Origin: Membranipora membranacea
Taxonomy: Eukaryota; Bryozoa; Gymnolaemata; Cheilostomatida; Membraniporidae
NCBI GenBank assembly: GCA_914767715.1
Contig: OU612066.1
Location: forward strand, 31,036,283 to 31,100,282
Direction of reading: 5' to 3'
Length of the DNA stretch: 64,000 bases
The notes under the pieces are model-generated. The model searched no databases, had not been told where the DNA came from, and was given only the letters and a program-made list of their open reading frames with translations. Of this stretch, positions 1-13,377 are shown in pieces; within the stretch, counting starts at the first letter, position 1; the number at the start of each line of letters is the position of its first letter. The position numbers and the translations under genes were made by a program.

Positions 1-466
1 TGAGATACAATACATCCCAATTCTCCAAACTCTAGGTTACATTCTCGAAAATTTGTGAGTGATATGAAATGTTACAGAAAAACACAAATATCTGCTTGAT
101 GAAAGTAAAGAGCCCATAAGTTACCCCTCCAAATCAACCTGTACAGGATGATATAGAAGTTGGGAAATGTCTTGGAGCCAATAGCGAGATATATTAACTG
201 ATGATGTGCCTTCACCATATGAGTCTCTCACCTCGGTACCATGCGCTACTCAGTCATCAACATGTAACATTTGTTGCTACCGCGTCTATTAAAAAGGTGC
301 TTGGTCATAATAGCATCACTATAAGTTCATTGTGGAGTAGCTGAGTTTGTGAAAATGTTTTAGGCATACATTCACTATGGTCCCATGCCTCGAATTTGTG
401 GTTCACTCCAATTTGGAATTATGAATGCTTACCATTTCCATGATGGAAAACACAAAGAATCATCTG

Positions 467-553
467 CGGTCGGGACTTGAACCCAAGCCTCCCACGTAAA
501 TGCCCTTTGATGTTATTGTGTGCAAGCGCGCTTACCATTCAGCCACGTCGCCG
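467..553 (-). repeat. tRNA-Ser/Leu-like pseudogene or SINE head
   Basis: Read on minus it begins GGCGACGTGGCTGAATGG, an A-box-like D-arm, and ends with GGGTTCAAGTCCCGACC, a good B box and T-arm. It has the roughly 85-nt length and long variable region of a type II tRNA. The acceptor stem does not pair well, so I read it as a tRNA-derived element, not a working tRNA. Confidence 0.5.
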
Positions 554-2526
554 ATGAAGATTGTTCGATTCAACACGGTATGTGTATTCGTGTCAAAAAA
601 GTCATTCTTCACTATCGGAAAGTGACTTTAATGTCATTTCCATAGATCGGTAACTCCCGAAATCCTTACGAAATCGCAACATGGGACCATAGTGTATGAG
701 TGGTGGCGGTGATAACCTTGGGCCAAACAGCTTCATAAGTATTTTTAAATCCTTTTCAACCACATTTTACTGTGGGTCTTGCATATTAAAAAATCTTCCT
801 GTCAGCAAAACCTCACCTGCAGCTATGCTGACCAGGGCTGCTGCACAGAGCAACTGCCCAGCAAGTATATAAGAGACCTTACATCATGGAAAGCAGACAG
901 TTGCATATTCACAACAAATATATACTAATGCAGGAATTAGTAATGAATCAAAAGTTTTGTAATGAGACATTTTTCATAACAACTAACAAGGCTGATAAAA
1001 ATTTAATGAAAATCAAGTAGTATTTGCTTAAAATATGAGACCCCATAACTGTACAGAAATACCAGGAAACAGTAAAAGAAAAGAGAAGAGGAGAAAACCG
1101 ATTTGACCATGGCAGTTCTATTCCATGTTATTTTATATTATCATAATTACATTCATTATACTTTTTGGAAATAGAGCCATTATTGATAAACTCCGAGAGG
1201 AATTCCTTTTAATTATATATTATAATATTTTTACTTTTCATTTGGAAGAGTAAAAACCGTTTGAAGATAAGGGGGTCCCGGCAATAGGCCATGTAAGGCC
1301 AATGACCCTAACATGTACGCTGTGTTTCATAGGGTGGCAATGGTGGAATGGAATGTGCTGTGAAACAAGAGAACACAATTTCAATTAGTGAATGGCCGGC
1401 TTGCTAATTTCTGCCATCAACCCATTTTTGGGTGGTGGTGAGATGTAGAAATTGATTATCACGCTTGCTATTTACTGCCCGGCAATTGGTACCGCAGGAC
1501 AATTTGGTTTGAGTCTCGCATGGGGAGCTTTCAAAGGTTGCTTGTTCCAGCCCCCAGCACTCTCGAGTGTATACCACTTCAGCTTATTCGGGGGTGAATG
1601 ACTACTGACTTAATAGCTCCCTTTATTTCAGTTAGCTTCTTTTACTCTCTTTACAGTGAACATGATGCAAACAAGTTTTGTTGGATTAGAAAATACCCAC
1701 AATGCATTTAATACCTGCAAGATCCAAGAAGGCTAAAGCAGTGTCAGTCATGCAATCATTGATACTTGGATACCCATTCACATGTCATATTGCATTCTTG
1801 AAATCATAAAATAATATCAATTTTATCTGCTTATTTTTTTATACATCGGAGTTATACATCATATCTCTAAATGTGCAAGAATTGTTTGAAAGTTGCAAGA
1901 TAAGATACTCAAATTTTTTTTTCAAATTTTAATAAAAATTCTAATTTTTTAATTTTATAGCTCTGGGCCAAATAACAGCACCATCAATTTGCCACAACGT
2001 AATGGGCATCAGAATTGATCTTTCTGATGAAGTGAGAGTACCTCAATGTGAATGTAATGTGGGTAGCAGCTAGAGAGTTAACAATGCAACCATTTTTTAG
2101 TGCAAAAATTACAAAGGCATCGGAACGAGTTTGATTGATTGATAGTATTTCTAACAATTGAATGATCGTTTGAACTTTTTGGAAAAATTCCACCATTCAC
2201 TCTTTCACATAATGAAACTCATTTACCTATACTCTTATGCTTGTAGTGTTTGTAATTATTAGAGATATTTGGGGTAATTATCATTCTTTTTTGGTATCTT
2301 TATCATTTCTATCAGGGAAAGGGAGTATTCCAGATAACTATAATCCACAGTTCCAGGGCAAAATATCATTGGCTAACTAAAAGTGATTTGTTTTTAAACC
2401 CTTTAGCGATCTGCCAATAAAAACAGGAGAATAGCAGTCAATTTAAATATTGTGGCTTGTCTTCATTGTAAACAATTTACAATTGCAGAACAAATTGGTA
2501 TATGAATATCGCAATCTGTTGATAGT
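554..2526. other. No gene recognised
   Basis: AT-rich sequence with only short reading frames, no protein-like motif and no splice-supported exon. The first 466 bases of the window are likewise featureless. Confidence 0.5.
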
Positions 2527-2929
2527 TTAGAGTTTTCTGTCATCGCTCACAGGTCTCGGATCCCAACATCTTCCTGTAGTTGTACTTCTAATGTGTCCCT
2601 CTGGGCATCTAGAAAAATAAAGAATTCAATATAGACGTCCAACCCAAAACTTCATCACAGATCAAGGAAGGCCAAATAGACGACCAAAAGTTTTCGGTTT
2701 ATGTTTTTCGTATAGCAAAAAATTGCTGACACTGCATCGTTTTGTGTTGGAGCGTAGCAAATACCTAGAACCAAAGGTAACAAGTAGTAGTATGCGCAGT
2801 AGGAAGCAAGGTTTTAGACTTACGTAACTAATACATTATATATGATATATCTTACCTTTTCGCAAGTGCAGGTGAGAAGACTGCAGCAGCGGCAACCAAA
2901 GCAACAGCAGCGAGTCGAGCAATATTCAT
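2527..2929 (-). CDS. Small secreted two-cysteine peptide precursor, copy A (51 aa, 2 exons)
   Basis: Exons are 2929-2856 and 2608-2527, read on the minus strand; the intron has GT-AG ends and phase 2. Residues 1-23 form a typical signal peptide: MNIAR, then an Ala/Val-rich core ending in SPALA. A dibasic KR at 24-25 follows directly, the second residue being completed across the splice site. The predicted mature part is about 26 aa, with two Cys (26 and 38) enclosing an 11-residue loop, then a WDPRPVS segment and a charged tail DDRKL. A paralogue with the same exon structure lies at 7705-8110. The layout is that of a secreted bioactive peptide (neuropeptide, defence or venom-type peptide); which of these cannot be told from sequence, and I do not recognise the family. 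It is below the size of most gene finders, but the conserved paralogue makes it convincing. Confidence 0.8.
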
Positions 2930-3024
2930 TTTCTATCTGAAGTGAGAGCTGAGTGAAGAACAAGTGCAGCCCCTTTAGCAGTGATGACAATATAAGATAT
3001 GGACCCTCGTTCCTCTCCACCCTT

Positions 3025-3032
3025 CTTTTATA
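3025..3032 (-). promoter_or_regulatory. TATA box of peptide gene A
   Basis: TATAAAAG on the minus strand, about 95 bp upstream of the ATG at 2929. It sits inside a block (AATATTCTGGTA...) conserved upstream of copy B, which supports a core-promoter role. Confidence 0.55.
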
Positions 3033-4880
3033 CCAGAATATTTGCATGGGAGTTGCTTCATGCATGCAGTAAACAAATTATGAAACTACCAGGAAAACCT
3101 CAGCTGTGTTTTGAAATACAAGGAAACGTTGCCGAAATAGTTGCTCAAATGTGATGTATTTAACGGTAAACAAGCGCACAGAGTTTTTGGTGTGAAGACA
3201 TCAGTGATGAGGCAAGAGAGATATCAAGTATAGCAGGGGTTTATTTTTAAAACATGTAGTGGTCATTTCAAAAAAAGGAAATGTGATATTACGAAATATG
3301 ACAGAGGTGAATCAATTAATGGTTTCCTCACCTACTGTCTACTGCTGTAACACACAAGTGCAATATTCATACACTGTTATTTTTTTTACAACATAAACAA
3401 CCCTCCTTTTCTTATTTTTTATGGCTATTACGCAGACGCTAGCCTGCTATATTCTGAAACAATATGCATGAAAGCAGTACATGTTTGGTTCTTGAAATTT
3501 TGCAGGAAACGGCTTTCACAACAACAAAACCTTCCGTAGCTAAATATATTGATGAGAGAGCATTCCAAAGATTTGAGATTCCCCTGATTTACTCTCACTC
3601 TTGTTTTTTTTCGAGTTTATCCTCAAACCAGAGGTGTGTGCTGAACAAGAAAACCTGCTTGCTCATGTATATCCATCAAAAGACATTTGATCAATATCCT
3701 GTCTTTGTTGTTCAAACATGATTTGCATTAGCGAGCAAATCTTTGTCCATTGACAAACTATCCTTCCAACGGTACCACTGGCAAAGACTGACCGTCCATA
3801 ATGTTTGTTACATCTGAAATTTAAATTTTCTATCCATTGTTGTCCGGCATAGACTACCAGACAAAAGTTTCTCTGTCTGTCCAACACCAAATTATTTTGT
3901 CAGTCCATCCATGTCCACTAAATTAACATCCATCCATAATATGTCTGCCTTTCCTTCGCAGCAGTTACTTGCCCCCTCATCAAAAAGTCTGTTTGTTTAT
4001 GCATCAGAAAATTTCTTTGTCAATCCGTGCCTGCCAAGCAAAGACCTCATTACATAATTTTGAAATAAAAAGATTTGTCTCTTCTTATTTGCTCTTCGAG
4101 CCCAAATTGTCAATCCAAAAACGCAAAAATACCTGGGTGGCAGGGGTGGACGGCCATTTTTGAATCCTGTCCTGAATATCACAGCTTGAATGTGTGGTTG
4201 CGGATTAGAAGATTTGTTTGAACAGAATCTATTATTTGGCCTCGAGGTATCGTCGCAGCTCTAAATTTATTTTGGGTAAAACGGTGGCTTTCATATCTGT
4301 ATGCTTTGAATGTATAGCAAAAGAAAAAATAGAGGAGATTAAATTGATCCACGTTTGACAGGCTGTAGAGTAAATATGCTCCATCTAAGCTTAGGATTAA
4401 ATGTTCTATCTCTTGAAGGCTGGACCGTAGGGTCTCTTGATCAAATATATTCACTGACTGTTGACGCCAAAAATACGCATAATCAAAGAGTTTAAGAATT
4501 GAAATACTGCTATGTGGTTGTAATCATAGTTTCAGTCTAAGGCTCAGGTTATGAAACCCATCACCGTTATTAATAGCTTGGGTACGCTTATGATTCACAA
4601 AAAATATTGTTTACACATTACAAAATTAGCTGGTAGGGCTAATATAGTTGCCAGAGGGGAGAGAATTTTTTCAATCCAATATTGCACACCCAGCAGAATT
4701 TTATTGCGGCAGCCCCTGAGCTTCAGTTTCATTTAGGTTTTTGGCAGTCGCTGACATATGTTTTACATTGAAATAAATTTATTGCAGCGCTATTAAGCAA
4801 GCAGAACTTGGCAGATGTAGGGTGGTTAGCTTTGTTCTGAAAGAGATGCGATATTTAGTTGCTTGGTACATACACATGTT

Positions 4881-6639
4881 GAATTGATTACTCTATTAAG
4901 CTTTGTTCTATGTTTCTTTTTTCTATGTTTCTTTTTGTGAAGTTCAATGATTTAGTAAGCATTAGGCATGATGTTCAATTCCCCGCAACATCAGTGGTGT
5001 CTGAAGTATTATCTGACGACACTTGTCCCTGCTCTGGATTAAACAAACACCACACGGCTGTATCCATGATTTGAAATGAACTACCACACTGTGTAGATAA
5101 TCAATGGAAGCGATCCGATAGGTGGTCCGAGGGCTTGCCCCCACAGAGTATATGTACAAAATATATCAATCCGAGTGGAAAATTGGCATACCTGGTATCT
5201 ATGAATTCCATGAAGTCTATGAATCATTTCAGCAACCCATGAAAACCAGATATTATGACAGCTCTGATGATTATATGACAAAAATACTTCAGATCTGGGA
5301 AAAATATGAATTAAAAACCACTTTTGAAACCAAACTCTGATCTGGGCAGGGATAGAAGAATAGAAGAATACAGCCTTCAACGCAGGGCTTCCTAGGGTAT
5401 AACAACTGCAGCCATGTCTCTGTTAGTTTAGTTGGTCAGTTAGGTTTTTTGTGGTCCTTTGAATTTCCAAGCTAGTCTATCATATATTAACCTAATGAAA
5501 AGAAAAACTAAAATTGAATAGAGGTCAAAACAGGATTTGACCTTGACCGGTCTGATCAGTGCTTTCTTAGCGCTTTAGATCTGCAAGACAAGACCGAAAG
5601 GGCACTTTTGAGAGCTTCTTTCTTTCAGTCAGCCTTGTGTCAAGTCATGTTTGAAAGGCTGTTTTACTCTGTGTAAAGTGTGCACAAAATAGAGTGAAAA
5701 TGATTTAGTTTACTCATGTCTGTGCATGTTTTCAATACACCCACAATGCAATTAAAATCAAAGATTTTGAAGGTTAGGCTAGTGTCAGTGCCTCTTTGTC
5801 TCCCATTAACATAATCCAGATCTTGCAGGGGAACCTAGCTTTTGAATAGTCCTAAACATGCCCTGTGACATCAACCTCAATAACCACTGTAATTACCGTG
5901 CTCAACATTGATGTATGTTTTGTTTTGTCTCAAGAAGAGAAAAAAAAATGTTTATGTGGATGCTCTCTAAAAATATTCTCTAAAAAAAGCTCAGCTTGAA
6001 TGCACTGTAAAATGATATATGGAATATAATGGTATATACAAATTGCACTTTAAATGTATTTAAGAAAAAACTTGTTTGAGGTATCTGATGGAGTGGGCCC
6101 TAAAGCAGCTAGAGCGTAGCTGTTTTCTTTGTTTTACTGCCTTAAACCGACCTGAGGGGAGCGTTTTCAATGAAAGCACCGGGTCAGATTGGTTGCCATA
6201 CCAACAATACAATTATTCTCAGGAAATTGTAAGATCAGGTGTATTAAACTCTATCTCAACTTGATCATTTCCCAATGCATTGCCCTTTTATTTGATTTTC
6301 ATCATTTTAGGCCAGTGATATTCGTCAGAGCTTGATATTTGTATATGTGAGAGGTTACTTGAATTAGAGAGGCTGTATATTTTACCTTTGAGGTCATCAT
6401 GAACTTCTGTTGATAAAATTAACTAAGTGTACTTGGACCATTTGTTTGTTCCAACAGATTGAAAATGAAGTGGTTTGGTACCGCCAGTTAGCGCATCATT
6501 GCATCATGTTGTTTTGGAAGAGTTGAGTTGTTGAGTTGAGTTTATTTTACATTCTATATTATCCTTTGAAGTGGGAACCATCAATGATAGTACTTGAATG
6601 TTTACAGCAATTAAAAAAACTAAAATTTGTATCCAGAGT
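4881..6639. other. No gene recognised
   Basis: A 72-codon plus-strand frame at 5122-5340 has a fairly protein-like composition (acidic and aromatic), but no supporting motif, paralogue or convincing splice context. I leave it unassigned. Confidence 0.4.
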
Positions 6640-7260
6640 TATAATAATTCATATAAAATGTAAAAAAACTGCTATTCCTCTTCTCTGTCCTTGCTTTCTT
6701 AGGCCTAAAACCAGTATGGCATCGACAGGATCTCCTGGAGTTATTAAAAATGATTCTATCATGTAGCGGATGTGCACAGCTGTTGGCCACCTTACTAAAA
6801 CCCGTGGTAGATTGACTATAATAAAATCATCAAGTGGAATCAAATCCAGCATATCCAGCCTATCGCCATATGGCGCATAAGGGAAAATAATTCTGGTGGC
6901 AGTGTCTTTAACATGCTCAAGCTTTGATTTGGTAGTGTCTGATAAAAATTGATAAAAAACTGGTGCACCATAGCTGAGAACTGATCTAATGTCAGCACAG
7001 TAAAAATTACGTAAGCCAGTCGAGGAAATTCCCAATTTTTTGAGTTGTTTCATTAAAAATAACTTAGAGTTGCAGCTTTTGATTATAGTATTAACATTTG
7101 GAATAAAGTCAGGCGGTCATCAATGTAGATGCCTAAAAACTTCATCACTTGGGAGGGATTGACGCTGCTATTCTCAAATGATACTGCATTTCGGTGTTCT
7201 TGTAAATAGTTCAAATAAAGATTCATAATAACAGTCTTGTCAGCATTCAAGAGCATATGA
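6640..7260 (-). mobile_element. LINE (non-LTR) reverse transcriptase C-terminal remnant
   Basis: Read on minus, the segment from about 7255 encodes LNADKT, then a FLGIYIDD motif typical of the C-terminal part of LINE reverse transcriptases. After a frameshift near 7100 the reading continues as KKLGISSTGLRNFY, SVLSYGAPVFYQFL and a KLEHVKDTATRIIFP block. These match the connection region that follows the polymerase domain in CR1/Jockey-like elements. The frameshift and loss of the catalytic core make it a dead fragment. It lies between the two peptide-gene copies. Confidence 0.75.
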
Positions 7261-7704
7261 TTGTTTGCTGACCATAGGGCTGTCTGTTCAATGGCAAGGA
7301 GTGCGCTTGACTACCTATTGATTGCATATTACTGTTATAGTATTCATGGCATCTATCAATATTCAAACTTAATCTTTGTGTGTTTTTATCATGGATATTA
7401 AAGTTCTTGGAATTCCACCAATTTTCCATTCAAGGCAAAACCATAATAGAAACAAATCTCCAAGCAAATACAAGACTTCTACACAAAAGTTCTTTAGCTC
7501 CTTCATCATTGTCACTATTGAAGGTGTCTGAGGTGATTTTAATTTTTAACTACGACTTTATTGCTATTTGAAACAAAAAAGTGTTACAATATACATAATA
7601 TTTAGCATAAAAACATCATAAACCCACTTTGCCATTAGACACAGCATATCAGTCATATTACATGCACCGGTAGAAAAATAAAAGCAATATTATGCCATTG
7701 AAGT

Positions 7705-8110
7705 TTACTGTTTTTGGCTCACTGGTCTCGGATCCCAGCATCTTCCTGTCGTTGTACTTCTTATGTGTCCCTCTGGGCATCTGAATAAAAAAGAGCAATA
7801 ACTTTGTTACGAGTCGAAAAAGGCAAACTGATAATCTTTTATTAGAGAATGTAGATAGTTGTTTACAGCATGTTGCACGAGCGACGTGTTTAGTACTAAC
7901 CCATTCATTTGGGTAGGAGGATAGCCTTGGATCTGGTGAGTGCCATAAAATCAACAAGAACCAAAGGTGCCAAGTGGTTTAGCTTTGGTAGAATACAAGA
8001 GGCCAGAGTAACAGACCGAATGCTTGTCAACCTTACCTTTTAGCAAGTGCTGGTCCAAAGAAAGCTGCGGCAGCAACCACAGCAACAACGGCCAGTCGGT
8101 AGATATTCAT
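7705..8110 (-). CDS. Small secreted two-cysteine peptide precursor, copy B (49 aa, 2 exons)
   Basis: Exons are 8110-8037 and 7780-7705 on minus, with GT-AG intron, phase 2 and exon lengths nearly the same as copy A. The signal peptide begins MNIYRLAVVAVV and ends GPALA, again followed by KR. The core from Cys26 to the PRPVS segment is identical in protein sequence to copy A, although several codons differ silently, so purifying selection is likely. Only the tail differs (QKQ here, DDRKL in A). A possible poly(A) signal AATAAA lies on minus at 7557-7562, about 140 bp past the stop. Function is unknown; a secreted signalling, defence or venom-like peptide is possible. Confidence 0.8.
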
Positions 8111-8200
8111 TTTCAATGAGAAGTAATAGAGGAAAAAGAAAGAGGTCCCTTTGCTGTGAAAATAATACTAGATCTGTACTCATGACTGTATGCAGCTCTG

Positions 8201-8208
8201 CTTTTCTA
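8201..8208 (-). promoter_or_regulatory. Degenerate TATA-box position of peptide gene B
   Basis: TAGAAAAG on minus stands exactly where copy A has TATAAAAG, in the same conserved context about 95 bp upstream of the ATG. Confidence 0.35.
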
Positions 8209-9265
8209 CCAGAATATTTACCTTAGAAGTCAATCATCCATGCAAATAAACATGAGATGAAATCATGAATTGCCTCAAAATGTTATTAATCTGCTGTGTT
8301 GTGAAATACAAGGAAATGCGACAGTTATGATAAATATAAAAAACTCTTGAACCATGAAAGCAGACAGAGTTTTTCAAGCTGGTAGTATACATGAATCATG
8401 AATCAGTAATCATATACCAAAATAAATTTCGAGAGAGCACAGGTAGATGCGTCAATATTGTTTTGAGATTTATAATGGGGAAAAAGTATTGTTTTTTATT
8501 GCAAAACTGAGCAATCGATTCTGTGAAAAGGAAGTAGCTTTAACAAAACAATATACAAATGAATCAGATAATGGTTGCATAGTTCCGCTGTTTATTTAAT
8601 GATAGTTTGAAAATGGCCGACAACGGTGAAGGGGCATCCAATGCTAAGCGGGGAAGATGCCAGTAAGTCATGCGAGAGGTCCCGGTTTACAACTTGTGTA
8701 GTGTTTTGTGGTGGTGTAAGGAGCATGTGGCCACAATTGCTATGTTGCTCATGTACCCTTAGTAAATACCCTGGTCAATTAGCCAGCATGGTCCAAGGCG
8801 ACTCACCACACCTGCCGATAGAAACTTTAAGAATTTTGAATTCATCTATGCTGTCAATTGTGGTTCATATCCTTCAAGTTCAAGCTGTTAAATCAGTTTT
8901 ATATCTTTTACTCCCAGGGTCGAGATTAGGAAACCCATCACTGTTATTAATCTTTTACAAACATTTACAATTTACACAACATGTTGATGACACACTAACA
9001 AATCTGCTGGTAGCCCTGGTATAGTCGAGAAAGGGAAGCAAGTTTTTCCCTATCATATATAACAGATCTAGCAGGATTCTGCTGAGACAACCCCTATGCT
9101 GTGGTTTTATTAAGGTTTGATTAGGAAGCTGCTTACTCAAAAGGTATGATGTACTTTTTTTACAATTCTAAAAAACAAGTAGAACAAGACAGAGTTTTGT
9201 TGGGGTGCTCAGCTTTCTTCCAAAGGGATGTAATATTTCAACTGCTTGGTACACACAATTAGGCC

Positions 9266-12200
9266 CTCATATTTGTTTATTTTATGAGATCAAGAGAGGT
9301 CAATGTTGAGATGGGAGAGGCACCGATATTTCATAACAGAGGTCCTTGCTTGTGTCCATGTCAAATGTAACTTTTTTGTTGGAGAAGGGGTAATATCAGA
9401 TGGCCTATCATTTAATCTTCCATAGGCAGGGTATAAATTCAATGTTTTAACCAGCCAACTTCAAATTAAATATATGTGTAATCAATTGCGCAGGAGTTAG
9501 ATCTTTTTACGTATTATCAAGTTGTGAACTACCATCTCTACTTAAGTTGAAATATTATTTCCCTCATAAATTTAGAGGGAATCTGACCATTAATGATTTT
9601 TTGCATGCAATATTTCTGCACTAGATTCGGGGTAGTAATATCACTCCTGAAATCCAGTCATTTTTAGTGTAAGTTACATTTCTTCACAAGCTGGCTCATT
9701 ATTTCCTGTCTTGAACTAAAGGACCCTGTTGAACCCATAAAGGTCGCAAACTTCAAGACATTGCTATCCAAAAAATGTCTCAACGATAGGAATCTTAAAC
9801 GTCTCAACCCAAAAAAAACGTTGCAGTTGTTGTTGCAAGTAGTTAAATGGGAGCATATAGATCTCAAGACACTTTGATAGATGAAAGACTGAGAATATTG
9901 TGTCAATTCCTAAAAGAGAAAAATTTCACACTTCAGAGGATCATGATGAAAATTATTATATACAAGCTGAGATGCAACTTTACATAGTTGCTTCTCAGCT
10001 TGTTGTCTAAACACACTCGGTTGGACAGTCTAAATGCTTCTTCGAAAGACAACTCTAATACTAATCTTCTGTGCGGCCGTCAAAACGCTTCTGCCCTGCT
10101 CAACAATCAAAGTACTTCTGACTCAAGCTCTAACTGCTGCAAATACTAGTTGATGCGTCAATTATGTACACATGACTCAGTTGCTGCAGGCAGTTTTACT
10201 TTGATGATATCAATAAGCAGTAATAATGTAATAATAGTAATAATGTTATCAAAGTCAGTGTTAATATGTAGTTGTCTTCTCTCGCTTTTATTTTTAGGTG
10301 TGACAATAGCAGTTGTGTGATGTACAGCATTGGCCATAGACAGTAATATTTATGTAATGGGATATACATTCAATATTGTCATCATTGTTGGATTCAATTT
10401 TCTGAAGTTCTGGTCATAATATATCAAAAGTGGAGGGGGTGGGGTTTGAAACAGTATCCAAACTCAAAACCATTAAGATATAGAACAATTCTCTATGATA
10501 ATAAATTGATGCACAAGCCCCAAAAGCATTAAGATATAAAACAAATCTTTATACTAGAGATTCTGCGATCAAAGATGCCACAAACTTCAGGGGTGTATAT
10601 AAAAATATGATATGTGAATAAAATCTGGCTTCACGCAAAGTCGTCAAAGCCAGAATTAATGATCTAGTGGGTGGGTGGGCACATACCAGGCAACAGAAGT
10701 ATAGGAAATATAAAAAAAATAGAATAAATATAAATAGTTCACCCTCAAATGGTTTTTTATTACACATATGTGGTAGAACACAGGACTGTGAGTCAGCTCT
10801 TTCTTCTATTTTTTTCTAAAACACTTTTGGAAAAAGTGATATGAGGCACTGGATATGGGTTTATTTTATATACACAGGCATTTATCATAAACATAAAACT
10901 GAAGTTCTGTGGATAAATTTCATCTTTAACTGTAGTGACAATGATGAGTAATAAATAATTTCACAGGCAGGAACCCATTTAGCAAGCCATGCTTGGCAAC
11001 ACAGGTTGTCTCCATAAATATACATATAAACTGTTTAATCTCCTCTTTGTTCAAAACGGGACAAAATTGTGACAAAAATTCAATTGTGATAGAAATTTAA
11101 TTCTAAAAGCAGATTTGATAACAGAAAGATTTGAATTTGTGGTCACAAAGATGTCACTTGTCATGATAATAAGAATGATGTGTCTACAATAGTAGATTGA
11201 ATTGGTGTCCGCAAGAATAAATTATTCAAGAAGTAAATCTGCCCTAAAAAAGAGGACAGGGTTTCGCTGGACAGCCACACCCCGATACAACTCGGCATTG
11301 AAATTATATCCTCACCTCTCTGCACTGTCCTGTTACATGAGGATATTATTGTTATTCATAATACACTGATTTAAAATAATATACGGTACACAAATGGTAC
11401 TAGGGCTGTAATCAATAAAACAAGAGTGTATTGAATTTGTGTTGGTGGGTCAGCTGGCAAGTGACACAACAAATAAAATAATCTTGTGACGTGGTGTGGC
11501 TCGGCGTAACATGGAACGCTGCAGAGATTTTATGTGCAGTTGCTACAGCTGCAGGTATAAATCCTGAGACTGACATTCCATGATTGATTTGAGCTTCACC
11601 ACACTCTCAGTCTGTAAAAAGATGAGCACATATAATATGTATACTCATAGAAATCTGCAGAGCTAAACACAGTAGACACTTTGGTGCATTAAAAAGGGAG
11701 ACAACTACAGGAAAAATTTGGTTTTTTAAAAATTATGATATGGGCTTCAATTTGAAGATAACATATCAAGGAAACGCAATACAGTATAATTGTTGGCAGG
11801 TTTAATAGATGCATATACACATGAGAGCCAGTCAGCGATGTCTGGTGGTTCATAGTCCCGACCTGGAATCACAAGAGCCAGAATTCTCAACTAATTGGTT
11901 TGTTAGCCTATTGGGGTTTGCATAGGCTAAACTAGTTGAACTGAAGTGACAACTAAACAACTCCCTGCTTACTGCTCAGCTAAGATTTGCATGTCCCTGC
12001 AATAGAAATGATGGAATGTAAAACTTTATTCGTTAGGAAAATTCCTCCAATACGAGAGCGGTATGAATTCTGTTTTCCTATAGTGTTGTGTTGTGTTCTG
12101 ACAGTTTGATACATGACTTAAATCATAGTGCATTTTGATAAAACCAGCACCAACCGTTCTCACTGTTGGAAAACCCATGTGCGTTATTTCTTTTTGAAAC

Positions 12201-13377
12201 GAAAATATATAATCAGAGATATTTCAGATCTGGAATACAATAAATGGTTAAATACATAATGAATTATGACCAATCATAGGTAGGTATATCTGCATGGCAA
12301 ATTGAAATTGTGACATGGTAAAATTGTCAGGTATCCAGATTGACAATTTTCCTCAAGGAATCAAAAACCCCAGGCACTATGAATATCATGTCCCGGTTGT
12401 ATATCCTTACTCTATGTATATAGTGTGGTGCCATGACTAATCACTGTGTCAGCAGAAGAAACATTGTATGACTTTGCATTAATTCTAGGGAAGGAGATCT
12501 ATCCTATTTACTGACCCAGTGCATGTAAACTAAAGCAACTTGTCCTTGTTTCTTCTTCAAGAATAATTACTGCTAATGCAAAAAAAAGACCTGGCAAAGC
12601 AATTTAATATAACCTGATAACCTGATTAATGAAATTGTCAGTTCAATAAACTTACAGACATGATTTCAATTTAACTCCATTTACATCAATAATTTTGTGT
12701 GATGAATCCTTTTTAATCATTGAATCTGTGCTACATGACATTGAAGTGATCGTGATATAAATGTTGGGTGCTTGAGTCAGAATTGAATGCCAATACTGCA
12801 AATCATACTGGAGAGAAAATAATATTGAACATCAATTAATCGAATTTAATTTTTTGATAACGATGATAAAATGAGTTTTATTATATACTTTTAAAGTAAG
12901 CGATAGACAGGTCAAGTTGGATATTTTATAACATTCAGATACTAACATAAACTAGCGCCATTACCTCTATTCCCCACAAATTCATGTTTTGACATATCTA
13001 ATTCAAAGACATGATAGGCATAATCTACACGGTACTTTTTTTCTAGCTAAAAAAGGGTGCTCGTACAGAGCAGGTTTTTTATCTGAAAAAAGTTAATACA
13101 ATAAATAAGATGCAAAAGAAATAATGTTTACTATGATATAATAGGCCATGAAATTGTATTTTTTCTTCAAATCTATTGCATAGCATGTTGATAAGGTCTC
13201 TTTTCTATAATGTGGATTCCTCACGATGCATAGAGAGCTAGTATCATGACAACAAGATAATATGAATTTGTCTCCCTTCTTGAACTAGCAGTTATTCCAA
13301 AGACAATGTATAAAACTATTTTGTATATTGAACATAGAAAAATTTGGGTCGGTGCAATAAAATGATGTAACCATAAC
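9266..13377. other. Intergenic and 3' flank of the patatin gene; no gene recognised
   Basis: AT-rich, with no exon-like frames. A minus-strand AATAAA at 12877-12882 lies about 500 bp past the patatin stop codon and could be its poly(A) signal. Confidence 0.45.

Larger units (their letters stand above)
2527..4880. repeat. Segmental duplication, copy A
   Basis: Homologous blocks shared with 7705-9265: the peptide gene, its upstream region to about 3340 (matching to about 8590), and a distal block at about 4530-4880 (matching 8915-9265). Copy A carries about 1.2 kb between these blocks, where copy B has about 0.3 kb. No gene other than the peptide gene is evident; short reading frames here have no protein-like features. 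Confidence 0.7.
7705..9265. repeat. Segmental duplication, copy B
   Basis: Counterpart of 2527-4880, offset about 5.2 kb in the gene part and about 4.4 kb in the distal block because of the extra sequence in copy A. Shared stretches include GGAAACCCATCACTGTTATT near 8930 and GCTTGGTACA near 9242. Confidence 0.65.

Noticed and set aside
467-553. Functional tRNA gene
   Set aside because: The A and B boxes are good, but the acceptor stem does not pair.
5122-5340. 72-codon plus-strand frame with acidic and aromatic composition
   Set aside because: It has no partner exon, motif, signal peptide or paralogue, and an overlapping minus-strand frame of similar size exists. Chance is as likely.
8626-9024. 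132-codon plus-strand frame
   Set aside because: It lies in the duplicated non-coding flank, and the matching part of copy A is not open in this frame.
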